A stretch of 59,572 bases of DNA from Burkholderia sp. Bp9142 (GTDB lineage: Bacteria; Pseudomonadota; Gammaproteobacteria; Burkholderiales; Burkholderiaceae), in the NCBI RefSeq assembly GCF_003853415.1, contig NZ_QTPP01000049.1, forward strand, positions 1 through 59,572, written 5' to 3'. Positions 27,301 through 36,320 of the stretch are shown here, piece by piece. A program made the position numbers and the translations under genes. Within the stretch, counting starts at the first letter, position 1. Each line of letters begins with the position of its first letter. The notes beneath the pieces were generated by a model. The model was given only the letters and a program-made list of their open reading frames with translations. It was not told the DNA's origin and made no database searches.

Positions 27301-27435
27301 GCATTGTCGGAGGGAGCCAGATTGGTGGCGGAGGGTGAGGCGGTTGACGTCATTACTCGGCGGCTGCTGGTGTACGGTGCGCCAGCAGCTTTCGTGCCGC
27401 CACTGGCGGTGCTTCTCGTGCACCGTGAACTCTGA
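24343..27435 (+). CDS. STAND-family NTPase, sensor/switch of the protease operon
   Basis: The 1030-residue protein carries the STAND start-of-domain pattern GFFGRDSESAGIAEWL (170-185), then a Walker A GGPGIGKST (201-209) and a Walker B region VLVVLDTLEVL near residues 307-317. A sensor-type arginine-rich stretch and a winged-helix-like segment follow (about 440-560). The last 450 residues are helical, without obvious TPR or WD40 repeats, and probably form the ligand-sensing part. The N-terminal 160 residues look like a helical effector-associated region. In STAND proteins, recognition of an invader component triggers NTP-dependent oligomerisation. Here the genes on both sides encode proteases, so it probably recruits or licenses them. 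It overlaps the upstream gene by four bases and is 11 bases from the next. Confidence 0.82.
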   Translation: MNADDLTLDYARLFAALSGPFVPKQALQPWTSRDNLDRLAMVATRLAEVCDTSPIGAGGHWLMRTPARHSLLKSLAPSELVAAVVERRKSVPDSETTDLLAVLLDEPPLARADIRAIIDAQSDQAKLERVIVALDRAGEVAPSNDLLQSARSALSEFHRAENRRRIAERGFFGRDSESAGIAEWLSRPIEVAPVACLLVTGGPGIGKSTLLAESVRRYHERDNPLVLRLDFDRAGLDVQDQLGLTMEAARQLAEQLGATGDDLLNARLDAGTVFDLDVNRHSSLRQRGPESLVAKLGETVVAAGRPVLVVLDTLEVLRGRGETHPITLFRWLDSLVASGVKPMCVLAAGRGDALDSLEQIGSVGSGSTTADWGTRRVTRMELLGLEADAARALLAKLGTPSGLQNEMLEIAQGNPLKLRLAAEIGRRLGVEHLPKRKRGSEVSAAFLYRMLLSRIDEPDLRRLAHPGLIVRRINADVIRRVMAPTLGLGAITQDRASELLNQLAAHHWLVENDPGAPGFLKHRSDMRTLLLPLLYNSSPKQSARIDAAALRWFAAQPQPWAEVEAVYHELQLTRVGRAAPSVPFKVAAQFDLEALDELPRAAADLVLATRGERTSQFRGSQSTVGASGDDAGVTRELLAIIQRQDWREGEYLVRGMLDAGGLDVRSQAADALRTFLWRSGQWAKARLWLRERNRFDESDEDLADLPEPLALARLEMRAEFEPERLRRQWRSWRPLMSRLEGTATAATDNCARHGALALLLANLPEPFHFSQRKSRESDLAAAANERWVGVEGREAAHADELGRQRLGQAARYAEDATGLLPGRILATLTPYSTFADNLLFSEGSADLRGAAESSAEAIARNGGLLGDRQLELNVSRTGRQIAWLADLGLFAEWAGATSFVLRNEDLGLIGRAAERWRRTMAGDWSIGIRRGEWRRLPRLDETLRGRLRELMEAPNPVSRAREQLDIWTVGLPTDALLQRLQRRLRGALSEGARLVAEGEAVDVITRRLLVYGAPAAFVPPLAVLLVHREL

Positions 27436-27446
27436 AGGGAGATGCT

Positions 27447-29432
27447 ATGGCGGACAATGAGCGGTTCGAGGCACTGAAGAAGCGGCTGACACCGGAGATG
27501 GAGACTGCGGTGCGTGCTGCCTTCGACGCGGGTCGGCTTCCGCGCTCCTTGATGGGGGCTCTGTCGAGATCCAGCGTGGATGCGCTGAAGAACGGGCAGT
27601 CGCTGGAATCGGTCGCAGTGGCAGGAACAATGGCGCTCTGGGGGCTCGAGGCGATTGTGGCGTTAATTGGACGCCCGCCGTTGCTCATTCGAAATGATAC
27701 GGTGGTGTTGGAGGATCTGCCGGAACTGCCGCCGGAGACCGCAACCCTCATCAAAGGCGTCGAAAAATGGGTCCCGTCCGTCGGGCGCATCGAATTCCGC
27801 AACCACGACATGGCGTGGGGCGGTACCGGCTGGGTGCTGGAGCAGAAGAAAAAGAGCGCGCTGGTGGTGACGAACCGCCACGTAGCTCAAATCGTGGCGC
27901 GCCGAAAGGCGGACGGCTCAGCGGTCTTCATGCGTGCACCTTCCGGTGCTCGCTACGGAGCCGCCATCGATTTTGGTGAGGAAGTCGAGAGCAAGGTCGA
28001 CGACAACAGCCGCACGGCCGAACTGACTCGCGTTGAATATCTGGCCGATGACACGTCTGCTGACGTGGCCTTGCTGAGGATTGAAGCTGCTGATTTCAAA
28101 TTGCCCACCCCCTTTCAGCTTGTCGGCGAAGAAGTCAAATTGAAGAAGGGTGACCTGGTCGCGCTGATTGGTTACCCGGCGTACGATTCCCGCAACGACG
28201 CTGACGCACAGGCACGCTATTTTCGTGACCTTTACGAGGTCAAGCGCTTTGCGCCGGGTAAGATCCTTCGGAAGCCGGATGGCGGGATTCTGACGTACGA
28301 TTGCACGAGCCTCGGCGGCAATTCCGGTTCCCCCGTGATTCGGCTTGAGGACGGCAAGGTTGTCGGGCTGCATTTCTCCGGTGTTTACGGAAAGGCTAAC
28401 ACCGCGGTTAGCGCGAAAACTCTCAGCGCTTTGCTCGATGGAACTCGGCCAGTCTCGATTGCTCTACAACCTGTAAGCGAAGAGGCTAAGGATGGCAGTC
28501 ACCCAGCCTCGCACTTCGAGCACAGGGAAGGTTTCAACACGAAGTTTCTCAGGAAGAGCCCACGCGCTCGGGTGATTCAGACTCCCTGGCCGGGTCTTCC
28601 CGATCATTTGGCCACGGAGTTGGCGAAGCCTTCTGACAATCCACCCGAGGCAAACGAACTCCGCTACACGCACTTCGGCGTGAAGTATTCTGCGAAGCTC
28701 AAATTGCCACTGATTACCGCGGTCAATATTGACGGTGAGGCAGCGGTGCGGATCAAGCGTGGCACTGACAGGTGGTTTGCCGACGAGCGCATTCCGAGGG
28801 CCATCCAACTCGATGCGCAGAACTTCAAGGACGGCGAAATCGACCGCGGCCACATGGTGCGGCGCGAGGACCCGAATTGGGGCGAAGCTGCCGAGGCTCA
28901 GCTCGCGAACGACGACACGTTTCACTACGTGAACGCGGCTGCACAACACTCACGACTGAACCAGGGCAAAGCACTTTGGCAGGGGCTGGAGAACTACATT
29001 CTTGACAACGCTCGGACACATGGTTTCAAGGCCTGTGTTTTTACTGGTCCAATCCTGCGGGACCCGGATGGAGACGAGGAGGAGATCGAGATTGACGGAG
29101 CGATCGCGCCGCTCGAGTTCTGGAAGGTCGTGGCCACGTTGGACGAAAAGGACAAGGCGCTGCACGCCACCGCCTATGTGCTGAGCCAAGGGCAGCTTAT
29201 CCGCAATCTGCTTGAGAAGCGGTCGCGTACAGAGGCTCTGGAGGGGGTGGTTCTAGGGGCTTACCGTACGTTCCAGGTGGCAATTGCCGACCTGGCGGAG
29301 GCCACAGGCTACGACTTCAGCGATTACGTTAAGGCCGATCCCCTGTACAAGACGACCGAAGGACGAGCGGCGATCAAGAGCGGCGAGCCGGTTGTTTTGC
29401 CGCTCAACGAGATCACGGACATCATTCTGTAA
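27447..29432 (+). CDS. Trypsin-like protease fused to a DNA/RNA non-specific endonuclease (EndoG/NucA type)
   Basis: The 661-residue protein joins two enzymes. Residues 1-100 are a helical region. Residues 115-340 are a trypsin/HtrA-like protease with H145 (TNRHVAQ), D206 (SADVALLRI) and S293 (LGGNSGSPV). Residues 400-630 are a beta-beta-alpha-metal nuclease: DRGHM with catalytic H469, and the Mg-binding Asn in HSRLNQGKALWQGLENYI (N505), as in EndoG and NucA. There is no signal peptide, although many NucA-type enzymes are secreted, so this nuclease would be lethal in the cytoplasm unless restrained. The fused protease and the upstream STAND ATPase offer a way to keep it silent until proteolysis. 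It is the last gene of the operon. Confidence 0.88.
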   Translation: MADNERFEALKKRLTPEMETAVRAAFDAGRLPRSLMGALSRSSVDALKNGQSLESVAVAGTMALWGLEAIVALIGRPPLLIRNDTVVLEDLPELPPETATLIKGVEKWVPSVGRIEFRNHDMAWGGTGWVLEQKKKSALVVTNRHVAQIVARRKADGSAVFMRAPSGARYGAAIDFGEEVESKVDDNSRTAELTRVEYLADDTSADVALLRIEAADFKLPTPFQLVGEEVKLKKGDLVALIGYPAYDSRNDADAQARYFRDLYEVKRFAPGKILRKPDGGILTYDCTSLGGNSGSPVIRLEDGKVVGLHFSGVYGKANTAVSAKTLSALLDGTRPVSIALQPVSEEAKDGSHPASHFEHREGFNTKFLRKSPRARVIQTPWPGLPDHLATELAKPSDNPPEANELRYTHFGVKYSAKLKLPLITAVNIDGEAAVRIKRGTDRWFADERIPRAIQLDAQNFKDGEIDRGHMVRREDPNWGEAAEAQLANDDTFHYVNAAAQHSRLNQGKALWQGLENYILDNARTHGFKACVFTGPILRDPDGDEEEIEIDGAIAPLEFWKVVATLDEKDKALHATAYVLSQGQLIRNLLEKRSRTEALEGVVLGAYRTFQVAIADLAEATGYDFSDYVKADPLYKTTEGRAAIKSGEPVVLPLNEITDIIL

Positions 29433-30067
29433 AGCGCTTTTGACGCTGCTATGGGCGGGGCGGCCATCCGAGTGCTGCTTCGCTTCCCTCCTGTCATTGC
29501 TCACTCACAATTTCTGTGGGCCGCGAACAGTCAATCACTCTCGCGAGAGCTGTACCTTATCTTCCCGGAGTTCAGGCCGTAGTATTCGGCTGGTGTCCTT
29601 TGATGCTTGAGTTTGAGAAAGCTACTTGAGTAGGGCGTAGTAGTGCAAGCTTCGAATAAGCGGCGGCATGCATTTGGCAGCACGATTGGGCGTCTTTGGG
29701 GTAGGATTGGTAGGCAAAGTAACGTGCATTGCCTTTAGGATGGGCTAGTGTTGCCGATATACCATGAAATACTGAATTGCAGCGTCACATAACCTCGTTG
29801 CAGTATCGCCTAGCTTCTTGCGAAGCGGGCTGCACCGTACCTATGCACATGGGGGCGCTGTTCAGCTTGCCCGTGAACTACCCGTGTCTGTGGGTGATTC
29901 AACGGAAAGTCTATGGTCGCATTGGCGCAAGAGAGACGCTAGCGAAATGAATAGAGGCCGGGAGCCTTCGGGCGCGTTCCTAGTATTCCGGCAGAAATAC
30001 ATAACAGCGGAAACCGAGCTGTCGATGACTAAGCGCAGTAGCCTCACGAGAAACGTAAACGCATAAC
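29433..30067. other. Intergenic region upstream of hamA
   Basis: There are 635 bases between the nuclease-fusion stop and hamA. I see no gene, tRNA or strong hairpin with a T-run. Base composition drops towards AT near 29740-29800, where the promoter of the Hachiman operon may lie. Confidence 0.5.
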
Positions 30068-31045
30068 ATGAACAGAAAGTCGCCCGTGTCTGGAAGTGAC
30101 GTGTCGAAGCACATCCGCCGCTTGATCGGGCGACATTTGGTCGACGAGCGGATCAGACGTTTGACCGTCGACACGGGTCACGATGCCGAATTTAACGCAT
30201 ATTTCCTCTATCCGGCGTTTCGGAATGGAAAGCCGACCGTAGGGCCGCTCATCGAGATGCTCATGGGGGAGATTACTGCGTTCTGCATCGCGAAGGAGGA
30301 AAGGAGGAAGGCGAAACTCGCAGACAAGAATCTTCCCTACGATGCGCCTGCTATGGATAGGCTTGCCCGGAGAGCCCGAAGGCTGTTCATGGATGCGCGC
30401 CAAAATCAGTCAAGGTCGGGGGAGGGAGGAGAACTTCTTTTGTTCGTGCTTATCGAGCATTTTTTGCAGGCGCCGATTGTCCTGTCAAAGATGCGATTGA
30501 AGACGAATGCGAATATGCCGGTTCATGGGACCGATGGAGTTCATGCATTTTGGGATGACGAGAGGAATACTTTGGTCACCGTGTTTGGAGAATCAAAGCT
30601 ACACAAGTCATTTTCAAGTGCGGTGGCGGACGCGGCAGAATCACTCGAGGAGTTCGTGAAGAACGTAGGCGGCCGATATGATCATGAGCTTCTATTGACG
30701 TTGAATCACATCGATCTTGATGGATTTCCGAATGATATAAAAGAATATCTAATCAAATTCTTGAATCCTTTCGAAACTGAAGAGGGAAATCGCCGTCTTG
30801 AGCGATTTGCAGTTCTGGTAGGGTTTGATGCTAAACAATACAACGAAGTGGCTTCATTGAGTTTGCAAGAAGCTGAAGAGAAGTTCAGGCAACTATACGA
30901 ATCTGGTGCGAAGAAGGCAATTGGGACAGCATCCTCCAATCTTTCGACGAGAGGCATTGACCTCGCAAGCGTTGATCTGTTCATGTTTCCGATTCCTTCC
31001 GTTGATGACTTCCGTAGCCAATTTGAGAGGGCGCTAAGTGAGTAA
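30068..31045 (+). CDS. hamA: Hachiman system nuclease HamA (DUF1837)
   Basis: The 325-residue protein shows the DUF1837 signature of HamA. There is an early helix RLARRARRLF, then ELLLFVLIEHFLQAP, then the catalytic block KMRLKTNANMPVHGTDGVHA with D156 and, on the next strand, VFGESKLHKS with E175 and K177 (PD-(D/E)XK type). HamA is the DNA-degrading effector of Hachiman, held inactive by the HamB helicase until phage or damaged DNA is met. Its end overlaps hamB by eight bases, as expected for a coupled pair. The start is the ATG at 30068. The region is less GC-rich than the metabolic part of the window, suggesting horizontal transfer. Confidence 0.9.
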   Translation: MNRKSPVSGSDVSKHIRRLIGRHLVDERIRRLTVDTGHDAEFNAYFLYPAFRNGKPTVGPLIEMLMGEITAFCIAKEERRKAKLADKNLPYDAPAMDRLARRARRLFMDARQNQSRSGEGGELLLFVLIEHFLQAPIVLSKMRLKTNANMPVHGTDGVHAFWDDERNTLVTVFGESKLHKSFSSAVADAAESLEEFVKNVGGRYDHELLLTLNHIDLDGFPNDIKEYLIKFLNPFETEEGNRRLERFAVLVGFDAKQYNEVASLSLQEAEEKFRQLYESGAKKAIGTASSNLSTRGIDLASVDLFMFPIPSVDDFRSQFERALSE

Positions 31046-33587
31046 CTTCGGAAACTTGTTGGCGACCCGGGTAGTTCAAGCGCCACGATTCAAAATTGCT
31101 TACGAAGCACTGCAACGGGCGAGCCTATCGGATGTAGTCGGGAAGGAAGCTCTTCTGAGCGTCGATGTCGTCTATAAACTCGCACAATCAGCGCTTATTC
31201 TGGCGCAGGCGAGCGACACAAAGAACTGGATGCTTGCACAAGACATTGCATATGCCTTGGCATCGTTGCACTTGACTGAAGAGCAAAGGGAGGTGTGCAG
31301 TCACGTTCTTGCGACGCTGGGAAATTTCCCAGCGTCCGATTTCTTGCTCCCAGAATCGACGAGCAAGGCACTTCCATGGGCTTTACAGATCGATGAAGGG
31401 CTGAGAAAGGCAGACAACACGATCGAGGTGATGGGGCAGAAAGCGGTGCTCACGGATTTCCAGGCAGACATCTGGAATGGACTGAAGAGTAACCGTTATC
31501 TGAGCGTCTCTGCGCCGACGTCCGCAGGCAAATCGTTTGTTCTCCAAGCATTCATTCTTGACGCGCTTGAGTCCTATGATGGATTTCAGGACATCGTCTA
31601 TCTTGTCCCCACGCGCTCGCTCATCCAAGAGGTGTCTGCCTCACTCGGGAAATCGCTCGCATCGTTGGGCGAAAAAGTGGTTGTGTCGAGCGTGCCCCTT
31701 ATTGACGATGAGCTCAACCATGCTCAGTCACGCGTCCTTGTGTACACGCAGGAGCGCTTGAGGACTGCGCTCGACCGGTCTGATCTTGAGCCCGCGATCA
31801 TCATCGTTGATGAGGCGCAGCAGATCGCCGATGATGAGCGGGGCATGCTACTGCTCAATTGCCTGGAGGAGGCCATCCGACGTTCACCGGACGTCAGGCT
31901 GCTTTTTATTACGCCGAACTCGAAGTCGGCAGCCTCCATGAACGGGCTCCTTGATTTGAAGCGTCTGCTGTCTATCCAGAGCGACCTGAAGCCGGTTAGG
32001 CAGAACCTCATCTATGTGAAATTCCAGGCCAGAGCAAAGGAGATTTTTCTTCGACTGCATCGCCCCGGCCTCGAGCCCCTAGAGATCGGAACTTACAAAG
32101 CGCAGCGTAGATTTCTCACCAAGGACAAGCGACTGATAGATGCGGCGATAGAACTTGGTGGAGGCGGGCAAAGCCTCGTCTACGTTGGTGGGCCAGATTC
32201 AGCAGAAAAGATTGCGCTGGCCATTTCAAAGCACAGGACTGATGCAGTGCCCGCAAGCGCCGATCTCGAGGTCTTGTCGGAATTCGTCGCTGAGCATGTG
32301 CATCCGGAATACGCGCTCGTAAGCTCGGTCCTGAACGGGGTTGGGTATCACTATGGACACATGCCATCTGCCATCTCCTCGGCAGTTGAGCAATACTTCC
32401 GCGAAAATAAACTGCCGTATCTTGTCTGCACCTCGACTTTGCTTCAAGGTGTCAACCTGCCGGCGCGAAATATCTTTTTGCACAAACCAACGAAGGGAAA
32501 AGGCAAGCCAATCAATGGAAGCGATTTCTGGAATCTTGCTGGTCGCGCTGGACGCATGCAGAAGGACACTCACGGTAACGTGTTCTTGATCGAATACGAG
32601 GACTGGGAATCGAAGCCGGTCGACGAGAACGAGCGTCGTGAGGTTGTGTCTTCTCTCTCCCATGCTCTGAAGTCTAGGCAAGGCGAGATTGTCGACTATG
32701 CGCGTGATCCGAAGCACCCGTCAGGAAGTAAGGACTATCAGTTCGTTGAGAGCGTCTTCTGCAGGCTTTTTATTGACGCCAAGCTTGATCGTTTCGATGA
32801 GACGATTCGACGTGCGACGTTCGGCCAAGACGTGTCCGATGTTCGCGAAGTGAAGCGGGCAATCTATGACCAACTTGACAAGGTGACGCTTCCGATCGAA
32901 ATCATCGCCAAGAACAATTTGATTTCCCCTATTCGGCAGCAAGTTCTATTTGACTTCTTCGAAGGTTCGATAAAGCGTGGTAAATACCGTGACCTCATTC
33001 CACCTCATCCAATGGCTGACAGTGCCAAGGAACGTATGACTGAAATCATGCGTATCTCGAGAACGTATCTCGAAGGGGTGGAAAATAAGCAAGAAAATTT
33101 CTTCGGATGGTTCTCTCTTCTCTGGATGAATGGTACGGGTCTAAAAAATATCATCCAAATACAGATCGATTACGAGATCAGGAAGAGGGAGGAGGATGGG
33201 GATGAAAAGTCCGTCAATTCGGGGACGGTGATTCGAGAAACGCTGAAAAGTATCGATAAATTTCTGCGTTTCCACTACGTCAAGTATCTGGGGTGTTACA
33301 TCAACATTCTTCAGTATGCACTTTCCAAGCGTGGGATCAATGCTGCATCGGAAATTCCGGCCGTTCCGCTTTTCCTTGAACTGGGGGCATCCGACCCCGT
33401 GATGATTCAAGCGATGAGTCTTGGCTTGTCGCGGGTAGCTGCGAAGGAAGTGAGTCGTCTATTCCGGTCGGCACCCCGTTCTCCCGCGGCGTTGCGGCTC
33501 CGGCTTCGCTCGATGAACAGAGAGCTGCTGACACTGCCGCGTCTTGTGCTTGCTGAGCTTCAGAAATTTGGACTCTACCGGGCTTGA
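31038..33587 (+). CDS. hamB: Hachiman system helicase HamB
   Basis: The 849-residue superfamily 2 helicase has Walker A SAPTSAGKS (158-166), a DEAQ box in IIIVDEAQQIADD (258-261), a motif III-like LLFITPNS and, in the second RecA domain, CTSTLLQGVNLPARN and the motif VI stretch NLAGRAGRMQKD. HamB scans DNA and restrains HamA; loss of that restraint unleashes DNA degradation and abortive defence. Length and gene order (hamA then hamB, overlapping) match known Hachiman operons. It ends 124 bases before a convergent unknown gene. Another SF2 helicase role is unlikely because of the DUF1837 partner. Confidence 0.92.
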   Translation: MSNFGNLLATRVVQAPRFKIAYEALQRASLSDVVGKEALLSVDVVYKLAQSALILAQASDTKNWMLAQDIAYALASLHLTEEQREVCSHVLATLGNFPASDFLLPESTSKALPWALQIDEGLRKADNTIEVMGQKAVLTDFQADIWNGLKSNRYLSVSAPTSAGKSFVLQAFILDALESYDGFQDIVYLVPTRSLIQEVSASLGKSLASLGEKVVVSSVPLIDDELNHAQSRVLVYTQERLRTALDRSDLEPAIIIVDEAQQIADDERGMLLLNCLEEAIRRSPDVRLLFITPNSKSAASMNGLLDLKRLLSIQSDLKPVRQNLIYVKFQARAKEIFLRLHRPGLEPLEIGTYKAQRRFLTKDKRLIDAAIELGGGGQSLVYVGGPDSAEKIALAISKHRTDAVPASADLEVLSEFVAEHVHPEYALVSSVLNGVGYHYGHMPSAISSAVEQYFRENKLPYLVCTSTLLQGVNLPARNIFLHKPTKGKGKPINGSDFWNLAGRAGRMQKDTHGNVFLIEYEDWESKPVDENERREVVSSLSHALKSRQGEIVDYARDPKHPSGSKDYQFVESVFCRLFIDAKLDRFDETIRRATFGQDVSDVREVKRAIYDQLDKVTLPIEIIAKNNLISPIRQQVLFDFFEGSIKRGKYRDLIPPHPMADSAKERMTEIMRISRTYLEGVENKQENFFGWFSLLWMNGTGLKNIIQIQIDYEIRKREEDGDEKSVNSGTVIRETLKSIDKFLRFHYVKYLGCYINILQYALSKRGINAASEIPAVPLFLELGASDPVMIQAMSLGLSRVAAKEVSRLFRSAPRSPAALRLRLRSMNRELLTLPRLVLAELQKFGLYRA

Positions 33588-33710
33588 GACATGCGATGCT
33601 GCGTAATGATGGCATCGCGGATGGTACGCGCCACCCGCGCTCCCGTCCTGGTGGCGGCACGTCTGTGTATCGCTACCAGAACGATGCGCTGCGCGTAGCG
33701 TCCTGGCTGC

Positions 33711-34289
33711 TCAGTGAGCTGCATGCTCCTTCATCGCCGCGTCGCGATACACCTTTGCCACTAGCGTCCCAGTCCTTTCGACGGTTCGCCCGGCTACGGC
33801 TTCCTCGATGCAATGCAACACATCGAGCGCGCCGTCACCGCAGACATCGCCGTCTCGCCGCGCGAATTCGAGTTCCGCCGTCATTCCTTTTCTGGCTAGC
33901 TGGGCAGAAATCCAGTCGAACGCGGCGGCGCCATCCGTTGGTCGCATGTGGCCGGGCAGCGCCCGCAGCATTTCGGCATTCGCTTCGTCGAAGGCATTGG
34001 CGCGCGTGTATTCCTCGACATCCGCGAGCAGCCTGGTCGCTCCTCCTGAGGCATGACCCGCGCTATTGGTGGCGGCGCGCCAATCAGGGACACACAGAGT
34101 GAGCGCTCGGACGAGGAATGCCATGTTGAAGTCCCGCCAGAAGCGTGAGTGGGGCTGGTAGACGTATTCAAGCGCGAGGGAAAGCGTTGCGGCGGTCAGG
34201 CTGGATGCGTCGATCCGGCAGTCGGTCATGAAAGAGACCAGTGCGTCGACGGTTCCAGCGTGGGCTTCTCGAGCTGCTTTGAGTTGCAT
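33711..34289 (-). CDS. Hypothetical protein, helical, unknown function
   Basis: From the ATG at 34289 the protein is 192 residues. It starts MQLKAAREAHAGTVDALVSF, is predicted helical throughout, and has no signal peptide, transmembrane segment or catalytic motif that I recognise. The track through LALEYVYQPHSRFWRDFNMAFLV and ADVEEYTRANAFDEANAEML looks like a real folded protein with good codon bias. It is convergent to hamB and has no operon partner. A longer start at 34340 would add 17 residues. It may belong to the island rather than to Hachiman. Confidence 0.55.
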   Translation of the reverse strand: MQLKAAREAHAGTVDALVSFMTDCRIDASSLTAATLSLALEYVYQPHSRFWRDFNMAFLVRALTLCVPDWRAATNSAGHASGGATRLLADVEEYTRANAFDEANAEMLRALPGHMRPTDGAAAFDWISAQLARKGMTAELEFARRDGDVCGDGALDVLHCIEEAVAGRTVERTGTLVAKVYRDAAMKEHAAH

Positions 34290-34898
34290 GGGATACGTGG
34301 ATGAGTGGGCTTGGCAGGTATAGCTGCATGGCCGTGGCATGGCAGTGCTTATATTGGCCTCCGCTTAGTTGCGGGCTGCGACCACTGAGCGCATCCACCT
34401 GCACTGAGCTTTTGCTCACAAACACAGTAAAAGCTTGCGATCGAGCGCTCAAAGTGGCGCGATTGTCCGCTCAACGCGCGTGCCTAGTGTTGACGCCTGA
34501 CATTTGTGGGGCACGCCGCTCAAGAGCAGCTTGCGCGCCGCATATTTGTAGGCCATGAGCAGCTGACTGATTTTCATAGTTCGATCTAGCAAGCGCGCGA
34601 AAGGCTGTAACCGGCTTGGTGGGTTTCAATTCCAGCCGTTTGCTGAACGTCACTAAGACGTAGAGCAAAAGCTCTTGCATATTCCGTTTTATATTGCCGC
34701 CGCACGGTTCGACGGTCATACCCTTTGATGAAGTTACAACCGATTTTCAGCCAATGGATTACGCCAATACCACTGGAACACATCGCATGGCACGCTTGGA
34801 GATAGGGGAGAGGATTTACGCATAGGCGCTACGACCTGCAAGCTCACCCCACATAATCAATACCACGGGAAGAATGAAAAAGCTGACGGGGTGGCGAC
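34290..34898. other. Intergenic region
   Basis: There are 609 bases between divergent genes. I see no open frame with family resemblance and no strong hairpin. The central part (34560-34800) is less GC-rich and probably carries the promoters. Confidence 0.5.
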
Positions 34899-35777
34899 AT
34901 GGAAATGCTCAAGCGAGCGTGGAGGGGGGAAGAGCGCCTGTGGAAAGTATGGTGGCTCATCGGGGCACCTCTCTTTGTCGTCAATAACCTTGTGATTGCA
35001 TGGCTCAAGAGCGTCATCCTCAGGGACCCACTCGGCACGCCGCTTGCCCTAGTGTTTTGCATTGGGGGCGTCTTGGTAGCCGACTGGCTGACATGGATCT
35101 GGGTGGCCTGGCGATGCGCGCCCAATGTTGACCATCAGTTCTGGCGCCGTGCCTCACGGGTAGCCCTCATCGGGTTCGTCACGATAAACATGGCGATGGG
35201 TCGTCAGGACGCGAACGAGTTTGGCGACCAACTTATCGACTCCACTTTGCGCAGTACGCAGCCTAGCCAGGTTGCCGAAAGCGTCCCGGCCGCCCCGCCC
35301 GCGGCCATCCCCGCCGAACCTGTGCCAGCGCCGACGGTTGCAACGCCAGCCACGACGTTCACCGCCTGGGACAATGGTCTGGGACGGGCGGCCTTTCTCG
35401 ATAGCCATTGGCATCCGATTACGCCGCCCACCGATGCCCGTCCGGATACGACCTACCTGAACTACGAAGGCACAAATGACGTCGCGGTAGTTGGCCGGGA
35501 CCGAACCAGGATGAGCCCGCAGGTCTTCGCCGCGTATGCCTCGAGGCACTTGGACGGATATTGGCCAACGAATCCTCCGAAGTCGAGCAATTTTGACGGC
35601 CACACAGTGTGGTCCGTCCTTGTGCGATCGGCCGGCCAAGCAGCCGGGGTGCTGTTCGTCTTTGCTGATGCGCGGGGTGGCACGTGGCAGGTTTTGACGC
35701 TGAGTGGCGTGCCTGACGAGACCTTTATGGCGCGAGGTCTCGCGTTTGATAAAGCCGTCTTGCGGTCGGCTTTCTGA
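34899..35777 (+). CDS. Membrane-anchored protein with unknown C-terminal domain
   Basis: The 292-residue protein has three hydrophobic segments (about residues 17-37, 48-70 and 87-100). A flexible Ala/Pro-rich linker with VPAAPPAAIPAEPVPAPT lies around 125-150, followed by a soluble domain to the end (TFTAWDNGLGRAAFLDSHWH onward). That domain probably faces the periplasm. No family is recognised. It starts 18 bases before the end of a gap-free run with the next gene, which also encodes an N-terminally anchored protein, so the two may form a pair. Its function is unknown. Confidence 0.6.
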   Translation: MEMLKRAWRGEERLWKVWWLIGAPLFVVNNLVIAWLKSVILRDPLGTPLALVFCIGGVLVADWLTWIWVAWRCAPNVDHQFWRRASRVALIGFVTINMAMGRQDANEFGDQLIDSTLRSTQPSQVAESVPAAPPAAIPAEPVPAPTVATPATTFTAWDNGLGRAAFLDSHWHPITPPTDARPDTTYLNYEGTNDVAVVGRDRTRMSPQVFAAYASRHLDGYWPTNPPKSSNFDGHTVWSVLVRSAGQAAGVLFVFADARGGTWQVLTLSGVPDETFMARGLAFDKAVLRSAF

Positions 35778-35795
35778 GGGTAGTGGGAGGGGAAA

Positions 35796-36275
35796 ATGAT
35801 ACACAAAGCCATCGGGCTCGTGCTGGTCGTCTGCATTCTCACCACCTTGAGCGGCCTCATTCGAGGCTGGGGCTCACGCTCATCGCCGGCAGCTGCCGCG
35901 CCAAGCCAGGAAGAGGTACGGCAGCAAGAGGAAAAGCGGCAGCGAGACGAGCAAAGCAAGAAGATGCAGGTCATCACCTATGGGGTAATCTGGGACATTT
36001 ATACGAGTCTGCGGGACCCGGACTCGTTCAAACTTCATTCGGTGTTCATCCCCGACAACGACAAGGTCCTGGTGTCGTGCGTCGAGTATTTCGCCCGCAA
36101 TGGTTTTGGCGGCATGAACCGTGAATATGCGGTCGGCACGAGCACCCATGGCGACTTCAAGTTCAGCCCGAACAACGCCAGGATATGGAACATAATGTGC
36201 GCCAACCAACCCGGCATTGACTTCAAGACCTACGGCGAATTCGTGCTCGAACGCATCAAGGCTGCGAGCAATTGA
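35796..36275 (+). CDS. Small N-terminally anchored protein, unknown function
   Basis: The 159-residue protein begins with a hydrophobic segment (residues 5-25, GLVLVVCILTTLSGLI) that is either a signal peptide or an anchor. A charged coiled-coil-like stretch rich in Q, E, R and K follows (about 38-58). The rest is a small globular domain with SLRDPDSFKLHSVFI and SCVEYFARNGFGGMNREYA. This domain resembles short periplasmic proteins found near conjugative and phage-derived regions, but I cannot name a family. It follows the previous gene by 18 bases, consistent with one operon. Confidence 0.6.
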   Translation: MIHKAIGLVLVVCILTTLSGLIRGWGSRSSPAAAAPSQEEVRQQEEKRQRDEQSKKMQVITYGVIWDIYTSLRDPDSFKLHSVFIPDNDKVLVSCVEYFARNGFGGMNREYAVGTSTHGDFKFSPNNARIWNIMCANQPGIDFKTYGEFVLERIKAASN

Positions 36276-36320
36276 TCGTTTGGGGTCAACTGCTTTGCAT
36301 CGTGCGCCCGGACGAACTGC

